Positions 20,788 through 31,972 are shown, counted from the stretch's first letter. The stretch is DNA of 64,000 nt from Plasmodiophora brassicae (GCA_036867785.1 CP145410.1:1612001-1676000), one strand, 5' to 3'. The notes: a model not told the origin generated them from the letters alone. Made by a program: numbers and translations.

Positions 20788-21453
20788 AGCAACGTGGTAG
20801 AACTGGCGGACGGGTTCGTCCAGGCGCCCGTCCCAGGAATCGCCAACGGCGCGCTTGACGGCGCCCACGAACGCGTCGACGTCGGGCGCATCGTGCAGCA
20901 GGCCGGCGCACGTGTTGAAGAAGTGCTCCGATGGCGGCGACGCGGTCACCAGCGAGCGGACGAAGACGTTCTGCGCGAGCAGGTTTCAGTACGGGACGCG
21001 GCAGCAGACGCTGCCGTGCAACAAACCTCTAGGAGAATCTCGTCCACGGTCTGGCACCAGCGCGCCTGCCCCAGCTTCTCCCGTACGCCCGGGCTTAAAC
21101 GTTGGCGGACGCGACGCGTCAACGTGGACGCGATATCCGACACCGAGCGGCGCTTGTTGCCGAACGGCGCAGGTGCTATCGGGGCATGGACGTCAGGCGC
21201 GCGCGCACCGCGAAACAGACCTCGAGGCGAACGTACAGGAATGGTCGGTGTCTTCGTCGGGTGACGCGGTGTCATCGCCTGTGGACCCGGCGCTCGCTTC
21301 GACGCCGCCGCTGCTGCTCCGGTTAGCAGCAGCTGACGTCCCGGGCGGCGCAGGCCAGATGCGCGACGACGATTCCGAGTGGGACGATGCGCGCTGGACT
21401 TCGTCCAGCTCAGGTAGCCACCTGTCGACAGCCGTGTCGGTTGCCCCCAGCAT
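20788..21453 (-). CDS. Uncharacterised protein, tandem paralogue of the 21487-22212 gene
   Basis: Begins at an ATG at 21453 with MLGATDTAVDRWLPELDEV, followed by a serine-rich acidic stretch. After an intron beginning GTACG near 21230 it continues SVSDIASTLTRRVRQRL and QARWCQTVDEILLE; another intron precedes LLAQNVFVRSLVTASPP and GDSWDGRLDEPVRQFYHVA, ending at 20788. The pattern W, DIL, then F..T, then GD.WD.RL and FY..A is shared with the neighbouring gene upstream, which is 34 bp away on the same strand. The function is unknown. About 170-180 residues; the exact splice ends are not settled. Confidence 0.55.
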
Positions 21454-21486
21454 CTTGTCCCATCTCTCTGTCACACAATCAATCCG

Positions 21487-22212
21487 TCAGGCGCTCCCGA
21501 ATGGTGCGGCGGCGGCATGGACAGCACCAATGATGTGCTCGAACGCATGGTTCAGCTTTGCGCGGCCGAGGCCGAATGCGCCCTTGAAGAATCGGCCAAC
21601 GCCGACGATGGAGGCGGCGGTCTTGGCAGTAGCATAGAACACGCGGGCGAGGCTGAGCAGGCGTGGATCCCACATGTCGCCCATGCGCTCGCGAAGGGTC
21701 TCCAGGAACTGTTCGCTGGTGACTTCCGACCCGCAGTCGAAGTAGCACTGCGTCGCCGTCGTGTAGAACGTGTCGGCGTGGGTGGGCGTCAGAATGTCCT
21801 GGACCTTGCGGAACCATTGCGACGACACGAACGTCTGCTTGAGGCGCATCCAGTGCTGCGTGCGGTCGAACGTGCCGGACGGGTTCGCGACGGTCATCGT
21901 GCGGATCGCCGAGATGACGGCATCGATGCGGTCGTCGAGGCTTGTCACGATCGGGTCGGCGTATCGAAAGACGGGCACGACCAGACGCCCAACGGAATCG
22001 AACGTGGACTTGACGACGGGAACCGTGGCCGCCAAATCGGTGGCGCGATCGTTGATCGCGATGACGGTCTTCCGAATGAACTGGTTGCCCGCGGCCGGCT
22101 CGACGTCCGACGTCGACGACGCCTCGTCGGACGAATCATCCGCGCAGTCGTCGGACGACGAGACCGCCGGGTCCCGGTCCGGGCGCGACGACGACGACGA
22201 CGACAACGACAT
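21487..22212 (-). CDS. Possible perilipin-like / lipid-droplet-associated protein
   Basis: Taken from the ATG at 22212 (MSLSSSSSSRPDRD), giving 241 residues without an intron. A serine/aspartate-rich N-terminus is followed by an amphipathic region (VVKSTFDSVGRLVVPVFRYA, DPIVTSLDDRIDAVIS) whose spacing of P-x-V, D-S-V and D-P-I-V-x-x-L-D recalls perilipin/REF-type lipid droplet proteins. The C-terminal half (WFRKVQDIL, GDMWDPRLLSLARVFYATA) is paralogous to the gene at 20788-21453. The family call is tentative; a database profile search would decide. A longer reading frame upstream of 22212 exists but has no plausible start context. Confidence 0.6.
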   Translation of the reverse strand: MSLSSSSSSRPDRDPAVSSSDDCADDSSDEASSTSDVEPAAGNQFIRKTVIAINDRATDLAATVPVVKSTFDSVGRLVVPVFRYADPIVTSLDDRIDAVISAIRTMTVANPSGTFDRTQHWMRLKQTFVSSQWFRKVQDILTPTHADTFYTTATQCYFDCGSEVTSEQFLETLRERMGDMWDPRLLSLARVFYATAKTAASIVGVGRFFKGAFGLGRAKLNHAFEHIIGAVHAAAAPFGSA

Positions 22213-22489
22213 GGGGCGGATGACCTCGCGCCGCGGCAATCGACTGTGGCGCGGCGTTGCGGCGGCGGCGTCGCACTCCGACGAGCGACGTCGATCGCGA
22301 TCAGATTCGGGCCCGGTGTGACGTCGCCACGCCAGTCCCCCGCGGACTGCGCACTCGGCATGATGATGACGATGATACAAAAATGCGTCGGGAAGGATTT
22401 TTCCGAACGAAGCGCGTCCGTCAGCAGCGTCTGTCGTTCGTCGCGTCGCTGTCGGGGAGGCAGCAAAACATGACGTTGCCATTCGGATA

Positions 22490-23933
22490 ATGAAGGGGCC
22501 GTCGCGACAGCCTCGGCATGGGGTGGCGGCGGCGGGCGCCAAGGCGGCCGTGTTCACGGTGAACGGGCCGTCGCGCGCGCTGTGAGACGTGTGTGTGTCA
22601 GTCGGTGGTGTGGGGGGCGGGCTGACGGGTGCTCCCCCCGTCAGGTGCGCTGTCCACCCGGCGCATCCGACGTTGCATGTGTTCGCGTGCGCCGGTGTCC
22701 GCGAAGGGCAGCCGATTCATTTCCTGGCCTATGACGATGACCTCGTATCGATAACGTCGTCGGCGCCGTCGCTGTCCGGAGCGGCGCGGCACATCTGGTC
22801 CCTGTCAAGTTCGGCACACGCGCCAAGGTCCTCGCATGTCGTCTGCCGAATGCGCTACTGCGTTCATATTCTGGATCGACAGAGCATTGCTGGTGACGAG
22901 AAGCGGGAAAGGCCAGCCTGCGTCGGACGCCCAGGTTGCGATTGCATCATTCGGCATCGACTACACCGACACGGCGGTGACGGTGTCCTCAGTTGATGAG
23001 ACAGTGGTCTTGCCATCGCACTCGTCCCCTATATCACACGCGAGTTACGCTTCGTCGGGTGCGTTCCTTACCACCGCATGGCCTGATCAATGCCGACCCT
23101 TGACTTTGTTTTCCCCGCTGACACAGATACGGTCATAACGATGGACAATGAATGCGCCCGGACGTGGCATGTGGATCGTGCAATGTCAGCGCCAACCCTA
23201 GATCAGGGCGCTGTATTCGGTGTGTTGAAAGGCGCTCAGGGCGGGCTTCGTGCTGGAGCCGTCGACCCGGTGGTCGCAAATCAGTTCCTGGCTGCGTCGA
23301 TGTTCGACGTTCATGTATGGGATGTACGTCAGCCTTCTTCCAAGGAGGACGCCGTACGGATCCAGCGCGCCCATCCGTATCCGATTCGCGATCTGGATGT
23401 CAATCCGAACAGGCCACATCACATTGTCACAGCAGGTGCACAAGAACGATACTGTGTTCGTGTTTACAACGTTATGTAACACTGCCAACCTCGCAGGAGA
23501 AGACTCGTCGATCAGGTTCTGGGACCTCAGGCGGCCCGATTCGCCGCTCCTGGCTCTGCAGGGTCATTCGCACTGGGTCTGGACCGTGAACTACAACCAG
23601 CTGCACGACCAGCTCGTACTGTCGACGTCGTCGGACTGCTCTGTGCGTTTGTGGAACGCACAGTCCGTGTCGTCGTCGCCGTCGTCCGACAATGGCATGG
23701 AGGGTGGCGAAACCCCGAACAGGTTGCTCGAGACGCTGGCGCATCACGAAGACAGCGTTTACGCAGCAAGTTGGTCGTCAACGGATGCTTGGGTGTTCGC
23801 ATCGTTATCGTATGATGGCCACGCTGTAATCAACCAGTACGTCCCCCGCGGTGCTCGTTCTGAACGTTACGCCATCCCTAACGTCGTGGCGTGCAGGGTG
23901 CCACAGTCCGAAAAGTACAGAATCCTTCTATAA
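22490..23933 (+). CDS. EIPR1: EIPR1/TSSC1-like WD40 protein
   Basis: EIPR1 is a WD40 protein that works with the EARP and GARP tethering complexes in endosomal recycling. Exon 1 (ATG 22490) encodes VFTVNGPSRAL; after an intron at 22582-22644 (63 nt) it continues CAVHPAHPTLHVFACAG and IHFLAYDDD. Later segments are HPYPIRDLDVNPNRPHHIVT, GHSHWVWTVNYNQLHDQLV, HEDSVYAASWSSTDAWVFAS and LSYDGHAVINQ, all diagnostic of EIPR1. The last intron, 23837-23896, is exactly 60 nt without a stop, so its retention would not break the frame; splicing it gives VPQSEKYRILL, the conserved C-terminus. Further introns between 22850 and 23500 were not fully placed. Confidence 0.92.
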
Positions 23934-24130
23934 CCTGTTCACCGGTGGGTCTGATGGGATAGCAACGGTGGACGCAGACATGGCAATGCATTGTATTGAT
24001 CGTTGGGAACCTTTGCCTGGCATAGAATAGACGGATGATATACGGGAGTTCTAGACGTGATAATGGGAACAGCAGCAGATAGAGGATGGAGTTATCATAC
24101 CGGCGAGAGAGAAGAGCGGAGCGTAGGGCG

Positions 24131-26987
24131 TCAGAGAAGGAGAACAGCATTGCGGAACTTGCGACGATCCGTTTCGCCCATACCCAGGAGCAGCAAATCA
24201 TCGTCGGACAGCTCTGGAATCAAATCGAGCGCGATCTCTTCGTCGTCGAACTTGGCGCACCAGGAACCCAACGACGCTCGGCTCAGGAACTCGGCGACAG
24301 TCGCTGGCGGCACGGCCGGCTTCGTGACGGACGCTATCGTTTCACCAGGAGGTGCTGCGGATTCAGACTGGGCCGCACGGAAACCGGACGCCTTGCTTGA
24401 CGTGTCCACGTTGTTGCCGGCAGCGCCGACCCCTGCATGCGAAGTTTCAGGCTCGAGGGCACTCGCATCAACGAGCTCGCCCGCATCTCCACGAATCGGA
24501 GTCCACAAGGGATCACAGGTTGATGCTGAGACGGGTAGCTGGCAGAACAACCCTTCGCCATCGGCGTCGGTGGCGTTGAGGCGCGAGACAAGCCACAGGC
24601 TGCGCATCCCGGCCAGTACTTGAGGGACACCGGCGGCACGCAGGCGAAGGCACTCCTGAATGAACATATCGACTTCGCTGGCTGACGTCGTCTCGACGCC
24701 CAGGACCGCCGAGAACAGAAGATCCTTCAGGAAGCGGTCACTGTCGTCGACCAAGCCGATGGTCGAATTGGGGACGGGTTGGGCGGACGCTGGCGGCTTG
24801 CGTATCGGAGGCATCGACGTGGACGAAGCGGACAACGGCGCGCCGGGCGCGAACGATGACGCCATCGGCGACAGCGATGTGCTTGATCGAACCGGTGCCA
24901 CGGATGACACGTCTGGCATAAAGCTCGGCGCAGAAGGTGACAACGCGGACGGCTTGTTGGAAACAGCCGAGTGCACGGAAGGGGGCAACGAATGGACGGT
25001 CGATCGAGAGGCAGCGGATGCGCCCGCCTCGGATGCCTGGGGTTTGCCAGGCATTGCCTGCGCGTTGTTTGAATTGCTGAGACCGCCGGGCAACGAATTC
25101 GCCCGAGTAGACGCACAGAAGGCGTTGCCGTCCGCGTTTGCCACAGAGGTCGTCTTCGAGGCAACACGCTCGACGTGCGTCGGCACGGGCTTGTCGACAC
25201 GCTGATCCGTCCAGAGGCGTTCAGGGCGGGAGGCGGCATAGGCCGGCGGGGCGTTGACGGTCTGTGGATCAGGGTTGCCCCAGGAAGACTCCTTGGATGG
25301 CTCGCCCCACTGAGTCATGTTGTTGCTCGAGGCAGTGCCCACTGAGGCACTGCTGTCATGGGACGACGATGGAACAGAAGCGTGCGAAGGGGGTCGAGCA
25401 CCAGGGGATGCACTCCACGATGGGCGGAGTGTGGCATCGGCAATCGCATCATGCGATGCGATTGCCGACGACGGCTGACACGGCGCCCTCGGTGCGTCGT
25501 CCCACGTTCTTTGATTCAGCGGTGAATGCCGACCACGTGCAGTGGACGACGCCGTGCCATGACCATTAGGGGTGTATCCAGCGGCGGAGGTGGAAGTTCC
25601 TGGACGCGACGTGCCGCTGGGCGCTGCCAACTCAGGCGCAGACACCCGACGAGCACCTGGTGCGGCCGTCGGTGCCGGGCGGCAACCAGTGGCATCGGTC
25701 TGAGCCGGGTTACGAAGCTGTGCGCCCCACGATGTTTCCTCGTCAATGGGTACAATGACTGGGGCCTCACCCTACAGCCACCTCAGTACTTTGATGATGC
25801 CAAACGAATCAGCCGCGCGTCATACCCAGTTCGAGGCCTGGTTCCACTGCCGACGAAGCGCTGGGGCGACGCCGGCACCCTTGATGACATTGTCGACGCG
25901 CGCAATGTCCCAGACCAGGGCGTCGTCGTTGACAAGGACGACACCCATCTCTTTGGTGAGGTACACCAGCGCAGACGGATCGCTGAATTCCACCCGCGCC
26001 ACAACCGACTTGCGTTGCTCCCTGTGGGTGGCCAGGTATGTCGCCCATTCGAACGCGAAATCCTCGCGGGTCGACGGGAGGTTGTCGTCGTGGCGGTCCC
26101 GCATGCTCACCAACAGATGGGCGTAGAACACGGCGATCGTCCTGTCCGTGTCATCGTCTGGGAGGCGGTACGACGCGACTGCCGACGCAGACGGGGACGA
26201 CGCGACGCAAGGCAGCGACGCGCTGAGGAACATTGGCGGCTCCTGGCACCTGTCCCGGTGCACGAGGATCTCATCGAGCGACAGGCGTTTGGGCGGCCGG
26301 CCGACGTCCGCGAGAAGCGTCTCGTGGACGTCGTCGACTGTCACATCCGGGTTGTGCCTGTCGCCGACACATTTCGACCGAAGGCAGCAGTGCTCGTAGG
26401 ACTTGAGCTTCGGCGGCGCCTTCGTACCGCACTCGAACGCGGCATGGTCGCCCATCCCACAGGTCGCGCACTCATGAACGAACCGGCAGGGATCGGCCCG
26501 GCAGGTCCCCTTCTGGTAGTGGGTACACGACGGAACGTACTCGCCCATCAGCAGCACCGCTAGCCCATTCGGGCGCACGTTCTGCGGAACAGCACTCGCG
26601 CCGATCAGAACCGGAACCGTCAGACAGTTCGCTCATCGCGACGCGATTACCCTGGTGGTCAGCGGCTCGGCCAGCGCACAGACGCAATCGCGAAGCCTCG
26701 AGTACCCGAGTTTATCTGCGAGGCGGGCGCGCGCTCCCATCAGCGACCAGCGACGCAGGGCAACCGTGACGCACGCGCCCACCGATCGGCCTGCTGTAGT
26801 ACGCCATGTACTTCTCGGGCAGCTTGCACAGGTTCAGCGTCTGGCCCGGCTCGCACGCCAGCATGCGCTCGATCTCGCGGCCCAGGCGCGTCAGCTGCGC
26901 CTGGATGTGCGGGCGCGGCGCGACGTACGCGCCGACGTGGACCTCGGCGTCGTCCTCGCTGTAGTCGTCGTCCGTCACGCACAGCAT
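24131..26987 (-). CDS. LOTUS (OST-HTH) - CCCH - CCHC - SAM domain protein
   Basis: Four exons join in phase: 26783-26987, 26651-26715, 25826-26581 and 24131-25771, with introns of 67, 69 and 54 nt, giving 888 residues. Residues about 30-90 resemble a LOTUS/OST-HTH domain (LNLCKLPEKYMAYYSRPI, LGYSRLRDCV). A CCCH finger follows (C109-x7-C117-x4-C122-x3-H126), then a CCHC knuckle (C128-x2-C131-x4-H136-x4-C141). A long serine/proline-rich, probably disordered segment leads to a C-terminal SAM domain (about 829-886: FLSRASLGSWCAKF, LIPELSDDDLLLLGMGE). LOTUS domains bind RNA or helicases, CCCH fingers bind RNA and SAM domains oligomerise, so a role in RNA granules or mRNA control is likely. The combination is not one I recognise. 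Domain calls are by eye. Confidence 0.8.
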
Positions 26988-27170
26988 GTCTCCCTGCCCA
27001 CTACGACGACACGCTCTCCGCCTCCCACGTTCGCACGCCTGGCCGGCCACCTCCAACTCTGGAATGCGCAACTGCGGTACGCTGCCGTCGCGCGAGCTCC
27101 GTCACGGCGGGCACCCGGACCCCGTCGTTCGCGCAACGACAAGAATGTATTGATGCCCGCAGGAACGCGA

Positions 27171-27713
27171 CTAGTGGTGCGGTTTCGGGACGAACCCGTC
27201 GACGGCGAAATTCCTGGTCGCCGCCGGCAGCTTGATCCGCATGCCGTCCATGTCGGGCCGGACGATGACCTGGCAGCCCAGGCGCGACGTTTCCGTCAGG
27301 CCGTACGCCATATCCAGCCTGCGCATGCCAACGGACGTCAGGCGGCGGCGGGCGCGGTACCGGCGCACCCACATGTCGTTCTCCTCGTCGGACGGCTCGG
27401 GCAGCGCTTCGTAGACCTTCGGCTCGAGGACCACGTGGCACGTCGAGCAGGCCAGCGAGCATTCGCAGGCGCCCTCCAGGTCGATATCGTTGGCGTGGGC
27501 GGCGTTCAGCAGGTTCTCCCCGACTTCCAGCCGGGTCGGCGTCTCCTGCCCCGACGGCTCCACCCATATGGCCGAGATCCTACCACACGGGCGCCGACGC
27601 GTCAATGGCCGGCCAGCGATCGACAGCAGCGACCCACGTCTGCTTCCCGGCGCCGCCCTCCGACATCCAACGCGCGGCCAGCGGACGCCGCAACAGGCGT
27701 CGCGCGAAGACAT
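27171..27713 (-). CDS. Mitochondrial adrenodoxin-type [2Fe-2S] ferredoxin
   Basis: Transfers electrons in mitochondrial Fe-S cluster assembly or P450 systems. The core reads DIDLEGACECSLACSTCHVV, with cluster cysteines spaced C-x5-C-x2-C, and the fourth cysteine in SRLGCQVIV. The N-terminal 40 residues are arginine rich with almost no acid, fitting a mitochondrial presequence. The ATG at 27713 (MSSRDACC) is the first true ATG. An in-frame, stop-free 42-nt segment (27319-27360, GTACCG to GCGCAG) interrupts the conserved EENDM...LDMAYGLTETS region; it is probably an intron, though removing it still leaves three extra residues. 180 codons if retained, 166 if spliced. Confidence 0.9.
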   Translation of the reverse strand: MSSRDACCGVRWPRVGCRRAAPGSRRGSLLSIAGRPLTRRRPCGRISAIWVEPSGQETPTRLEVGENLLNAAHANDIDLEGACECSLACSTCHVVLEPKVYEALPEPSDEENDMWVRRYRARRRLTSVGMRRLDMAYGLTETSRLGCQVIVRPDMDGMRIKLPAATRNFAVDGFVPKPHH

Positions 27714-27824
27714 GCATTGCACTGGAGGGTGTCGGATCTGTCCACCCGCGACGCTGCTGCGCGACTGGCGCAGTCTGCTGCAGCCTGCAGCTCGGGTCCG
27801 TGCGGTCGCGGCGGGATCGACTGT

Positions 27825-29657
27825 TTAATGGGCGGGCATGCGCTCCGCGAAATAGTTCTGTCGGCGGGTCCGCTCGATGCGCTCCTCGCGGGCGTAGAGC
27901 AGCGCGGAGATCTCGGCGTCGACGGCGGCGGACAGCGACTTGTTCTCGCGCAGGTCGAGGTACGAGATCATGGCGTTGTCGCGGACCTCCTGCAGCAGGC
28001 GAGCGCCGGCGTCGTCTTCCGGGACGCAGTCGTTCCCGGATACGTCGATGCTTGTTAGCGCGTTGCCGTGGTGGATCAGGTCGACCAGAGCGGCTTGCGA
28101 GTGCGCGCCCAGGCCGTTACAGCTTAGGTTCAGCGACTCCAGCGTGTTGTTGTCGATGAGGCCACGCAGCAGGGCAGCGCCGCCTTGATCGCCAACGTCG
28201 TTCAAACGCAGTGACAGCTCCTGCAGCGTCGCGTTCTTCGACAGGGCGTGACCGAGGGCGGCACCTCCCTCGCCGCTGATACAGTTGTCCGCCAGGTTCA
28301 ACGAGATCAGGACGCAGTCGTGCGTCAGCATCTCCGCCAGCTTCACGGCCCCGTCATTCGAGATGCGGTTGTGCGACAGATCTGTCACGTAGCATAAGTG
28401 AAAGGCACTTACGAAAACGGCACGTGTCCGCCCATACCGAGACACGTCACGGTCTGGTTCCCGGTAAGGCCCCTCATTAGCAACCCGAGCAGCTCGTCGT
28501 CAACTTGGCTTTGTCGGACACTACGTAACAGTGAGTAGGCGGCGGCACTCTGATGAAGGCGTCCTACTAGAAGTTGCTAAGCGACCGGGTCTCGAGCAGC
28601 ATCGTCGATAGGGCGCTGGCGTCCTTGCTCTTCATACCGAACAGGTCCGGGTCGAAGTTCATGCCGACATCGGGTGCGCCGTACACAAGGTCGAGCGTCG
28701 TCAGGTTGAAGAACCCCTTGAAGACGTGCGCCAGGTTGATGTGAGCGCGTTGCTGACCCAAGCGGACCGTGTGCACGAACGGCCGTGCCGCCTCGACATC
28801 CGCCATCACGTCCTGCAGCGTCGACGCTGCCTTCGATGCATGGTACTGCTCCAAGCGCTCCTGCAGGAAGTTTTCGAAGAACAGCCGTTTGTAGCTTGAC
28901 CCGTGATGGGCGACCTCGGCCAGCGGCCACCGGGCCGACATGTGCTTCCAGAAGACTTCCGATGCTGAACACCAAACGGATTCGTTACAGCCAGGTCACC
29001 AGGTGCAAGCCGCGCGCTCCTACAGATCTGCTGGGCGGCCCGAGACAGCTGGATGGTGGCCGGGGCGACACGGCGAACAATGGACGAGACGTACTGCTGC
29101 GGGACCTGATCCAGCAGTGGCCACTCGGACAGGTTGGCAGCGATCTTCGCGATGCACAGCTCGTCTAGGCGCGGCACCTGGAGGCGACGCCTCGGCGGGG
29201 CCGGTCCCGCTTCCGGTTCCCCTTTCGTCTTGAACTCGTTCAGCGCCATCGCATAGACCTCCTGCTCTGTCATGTTCCCGATAGACGACACCGGTGCAGC
29301 AGTTGCAGCACTTGGTGAAGGTTCACCGACGGTTTGCGGTGCTAGTCCCGCAGCTGCAATCGCCGGTTCGGACGAAGGTTCATTGGCCTGCGCGGCGGAA
29401 TCGGGTCGAGGAGATCCGGCCGACGACTGCGCGTCGTGTTCTTCAGCGCCACCTTCGCCATCGACCAGGTTTCCGTCGTCGTCCTCCTCGTCCTCGTCTC
29501 GAGGAGATTCCTCGACGTCGTCGTTGTTGTTGTCGGCGGGTTCCTCCCCGGCCGACGCGGCGTCTTCGAGGTCGGGCTCGTCGACAGCGGTGTCCGGATC
29601 AGGTCCCGATGCCTGCGACGCTGGATCGGAACGCCCCGTCGAGCTTTCGTCCGACAT
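27825..29657 (-). CDS. DRC5: DRC5 / TCTE1-like leucine-rich-repeat protein of the axoneme
   Basis: DRC5 (TCTE1) is a subunit of the nexin-dynein regulatory complex of motile cilia. The start at 29657 opens an acidic, disordered stretch of about 120 residues, then LDELCIAKIAANLSEWPLL. A 44-nt intron (28956-28999) joins RSARLAP to FWKHMSARWPLAEV; the protein goes on with YKRLFFENFLQERLEQ, INLAHVFKGFFNLTTLDLVY, the family signature YGAPDVGMNFDPDLFGMKS, and leucine-rich repeats (TDLSHNRISNDGAVKLAEML, LSLRLNDVGDQGGAALLRGL). One or two introns lie at 28400-28565, with SVRQSQVDDELLGLLM encoded between them. Stop at 27825. The gene implies a motile flagellum in the life cycle. Confidence 0.87.
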
Positions 29658-30549
29658 GATAGCTGGGCACTACCACCGTACCCTTGGTCGAACGTCCCGA
29701 TCTAACACGGAACGTGGCCAACATCTGGCGCCGTTTATCAGACGATACGTGGGACACGGAGGCGGAGCTCTGGGCAGGAAGGGGACCAGAACGGTTGACA
29801 ATTCCGGTGCCCTTATCGAGGTATGTACGAACTATTATTGTAAGGCCACCGCAGTGGATTGAAGCTGATGAAAGCGATCGTTCAACTAGTGCAGGCATCC
29901 AAGCTGTTGGCTATTAACTTGTATAATGTGTAAACCGAGGTAGTAGATCAACCTAAGTTCCAGGCGCGCACGAGGGAGCGTCTGGAGACGACCAGAAGCA
30001 CCTCAGATCTGGCCGGATGCGTTCTTCTACCGCCTTGAAGAGAAACCCAAGTGCGTTCGAAGAGGCGCGCCTTGCGCACGACGATGACATGGCGGCGTCG
30101 CAGAACGCTACTCCAACTATCCCGAAGAGCCCTTGTCGGAAGATACCCACATCCTCAAAACGGAGCGACAAGCCAAAGACAAATAGTTTCGAAGTATCAT
30201 GGGACCGAATATGGACTCGTTTATGAAAGTCCACAACGCTGAAGGCCGGCATCCACTGTTGTGGTTGTAAAGACGCCTGACAACAGAGGATGTGGAATTG
30301 CGAGAGGTCGGCGCCACGTGTGAGAGGCACCTGCTCGGCCGCCGCTCACGCCACGTGACTGCACAGGCGCAGTTTGCATGTGCGCTCGCAGCGACGCATC
30401 CGCATTGCGTTGCGCGACTGGTAGGCTCGGTCTTGCGGGCCACTGCAGTGCCGCAGTCCTCGCTCTGCGATGCGGACTGGCGGCTTCCCGTGGGCGGTGG
30501 CGCCAATTTGATCGCATCATCGTCGTTCGCACAGCGGATGTCTGGCGCT
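29658..30549. other. Intergenic region between DRC5 and oxygenase copy C
   Basis: No convincing gene was seen. A 125-codon minus-strand open frame (29953-30330) has no recognisable motif and no clear splicing partner. The region must hold the divergent promoters of DRC5 and copy C. No obvious TATA box was found. Confidence 0.45.
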
Positions 30550-31785
30550 ATGCGATGGGTCCGGATTGCTCTGCTGTTGGCGGCGATTGCTACTGGCATC
30601 GTGACACTTCGTCGGTTGCACCATCAACTGTACCTGAAGGACGCGTTGAACCCGGTCTGCAGTATCCCGTATGGTAGCACCGACTTCGTCAACGGCAATG
30701 AAACGTGCTATCAGACGTCTATTCACGGTGTCACCAAGGGCTGTCTCGAACTGCACGAGCTGGGCCAGCCAGACAACGTATCCATCCTTGCCAGTTTCGA
30801 GAAGAATCATGCGCGCGGTTTCAGCCTCATCGACCTGCCAACCAGCGACGTGATGCCGATCATGCGCTCGATCAAGGCCAGCGAGGTCGTCACGCTTTAC
30901 GACCTCAGCGGGTTCGGGATGGCAGTGCAGCGGTCCATTCAGAGGGAGCTCAACGAAATGGGCAGATCCAACTGGATCGCCATTGCTTCAGGTACCCAGT
31001 GCCGGGCAACCGCCCGAACAAAGTCCCAGGGCCGGACCATGGGCAAACTGGAGCTGGTTCACATTGATTTCAGTCGCAATGCCACGCTTCGCACGCTGCT
31101 GAACAATCCGGGTGCCATCAGGCCGACCCTCCAGTTCCGTTTGGCGACGTCGCCCATTTTCCGGCGGCTTGACGAGGCATTCGGAACCGGGAACGTCGAG
31201 GCAGCTCATGAATTCCTGGAACTGAAGCACACGCTCAACGTCTGGGCGCCGGTTGTCGATGTTGTAACCTCAGACCCGTTGGCGATGATGTCGGCCGAAT
31301 CGTTATGCGACGGGCAGGCCAAAGAATGCAAGATCAATTCCGGGTGTGACCTTCGCTCGAGCGTCCTAAGGTCGCAGGTCGTGTGCCGGGCGGCGGACGC
31401 CACCAGCAATACGTGGTTCTGGAAACGGAAGATGACGTTCGGGCAGGCGTTCGTGTTCGATTCGAGGCGCACGCCTCATTCCTCCGTCCCGATCGGGAAG
31501 GGCGTCCGCCGGTCTGTCGAGGTTCGCGTTCTGATCTTGAAGCCGAAGGACGAGTTCGAATACCACGGTTCATGGCTACCCAGGAAGATGATCAAACAGC
31601 GACGGTACGGTAGAGAATATCGCCCCTGCTGGACGATACCAATGCTTCAGGGCGCACGAGAGGTCGTCAAGGCGCTGCACTACGACGAGGTACGCCTCGA
31701 TTCTGCGTTCGGCGACGACACCCAGCTCCTGGAACGCGCGTTGCGCATGCTCGCGCGCGAGAGATTCCCCCGGCACTGCGCCTAA
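30550..31785 (+). CDS. Membrane-anchored CmcJ-like Fe(II)/2-oxoglutarate oxygenase, copy C
   Basis: 411 residues from the ATG at 30550, which aligns with the MRW starts of copies A and B; an in-frame ATG four codons upstream (30538) is an alternative. The N-terminal hydrophobic segment (RIALLLAAIATGIVTL) is followed by RRLHH and then the shared NPVCSIPYGSTDF block. His171 and Asp173 (HID), His310 (TPHSS) and Arg320 form the predicted iron and 2-oxoglutarate sites. It lacks the pentapeptide repeat and most of the acidic linker. It is the most diverged of the three copies and lies on the opposite strand, 23 kb away, so it is an older paralogue. The conserved cysteines around 255-279 suggest a luminal, disulfide-bonded loop. 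Confidence 0.75.
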   Translation: MRWVRIALLLAAIATGIVTLRRLHHQLYLKDALNPVCSIPYGSTDFVNGNETCYQTSIHGVTKGCLELHELGQPDNVSILASFEKNHARGFSLIDLPTSDVMPIMRSIKASEVVTLYDLSGFGMAVQRSIQRELNEMGRSNWIAIASGTQCRATARTKSQGRTMGKLELVHIDFSRNATLRTLLNNPGAIRPTLQFRLATSPIFRRLDEAFGTGNVEAAHEFLELKHTLNVWAPVVDVVTSDPLAMMSAESLCDGQAKECKINSGCDLRSSVLRSQVVCRAADATSNTWFWKRKMTFGQAFVFDSRRTPHSSVPIGKGVRRSVEVRVLILKPKDEFEYHGSWLPRKMIKQRRYGREYRPCWTIPMLQGAREVVKALHYDEVRLDSAFGDDTQLLERALRMLARERFPRHCA

Positions 31786-31972
31786 TCAGAAATGAACATT
31801 CATTGCAGTCCGTTGCAGTGCGCGACACGGCCGGACTGCATCGGACGCAGCGGCAACGTGTTCCGTAGCAGACAGCCGGGCGGAACACGGACGGCCACCT
31901 CATGCGTTTGCGGAAAACGCCGCCCCGAGTTGTGCGAAAGTTCGGTCCGACGAAGGCCGCCGCCGGCCAGAC

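Noticed and set aside
26655-28058. A 467-codon plus-strand open frame across several genes
   Set aside because: It runs antisense across the LOTUS exons, ferredoxin and DRC5, all well supported on the minus strand.
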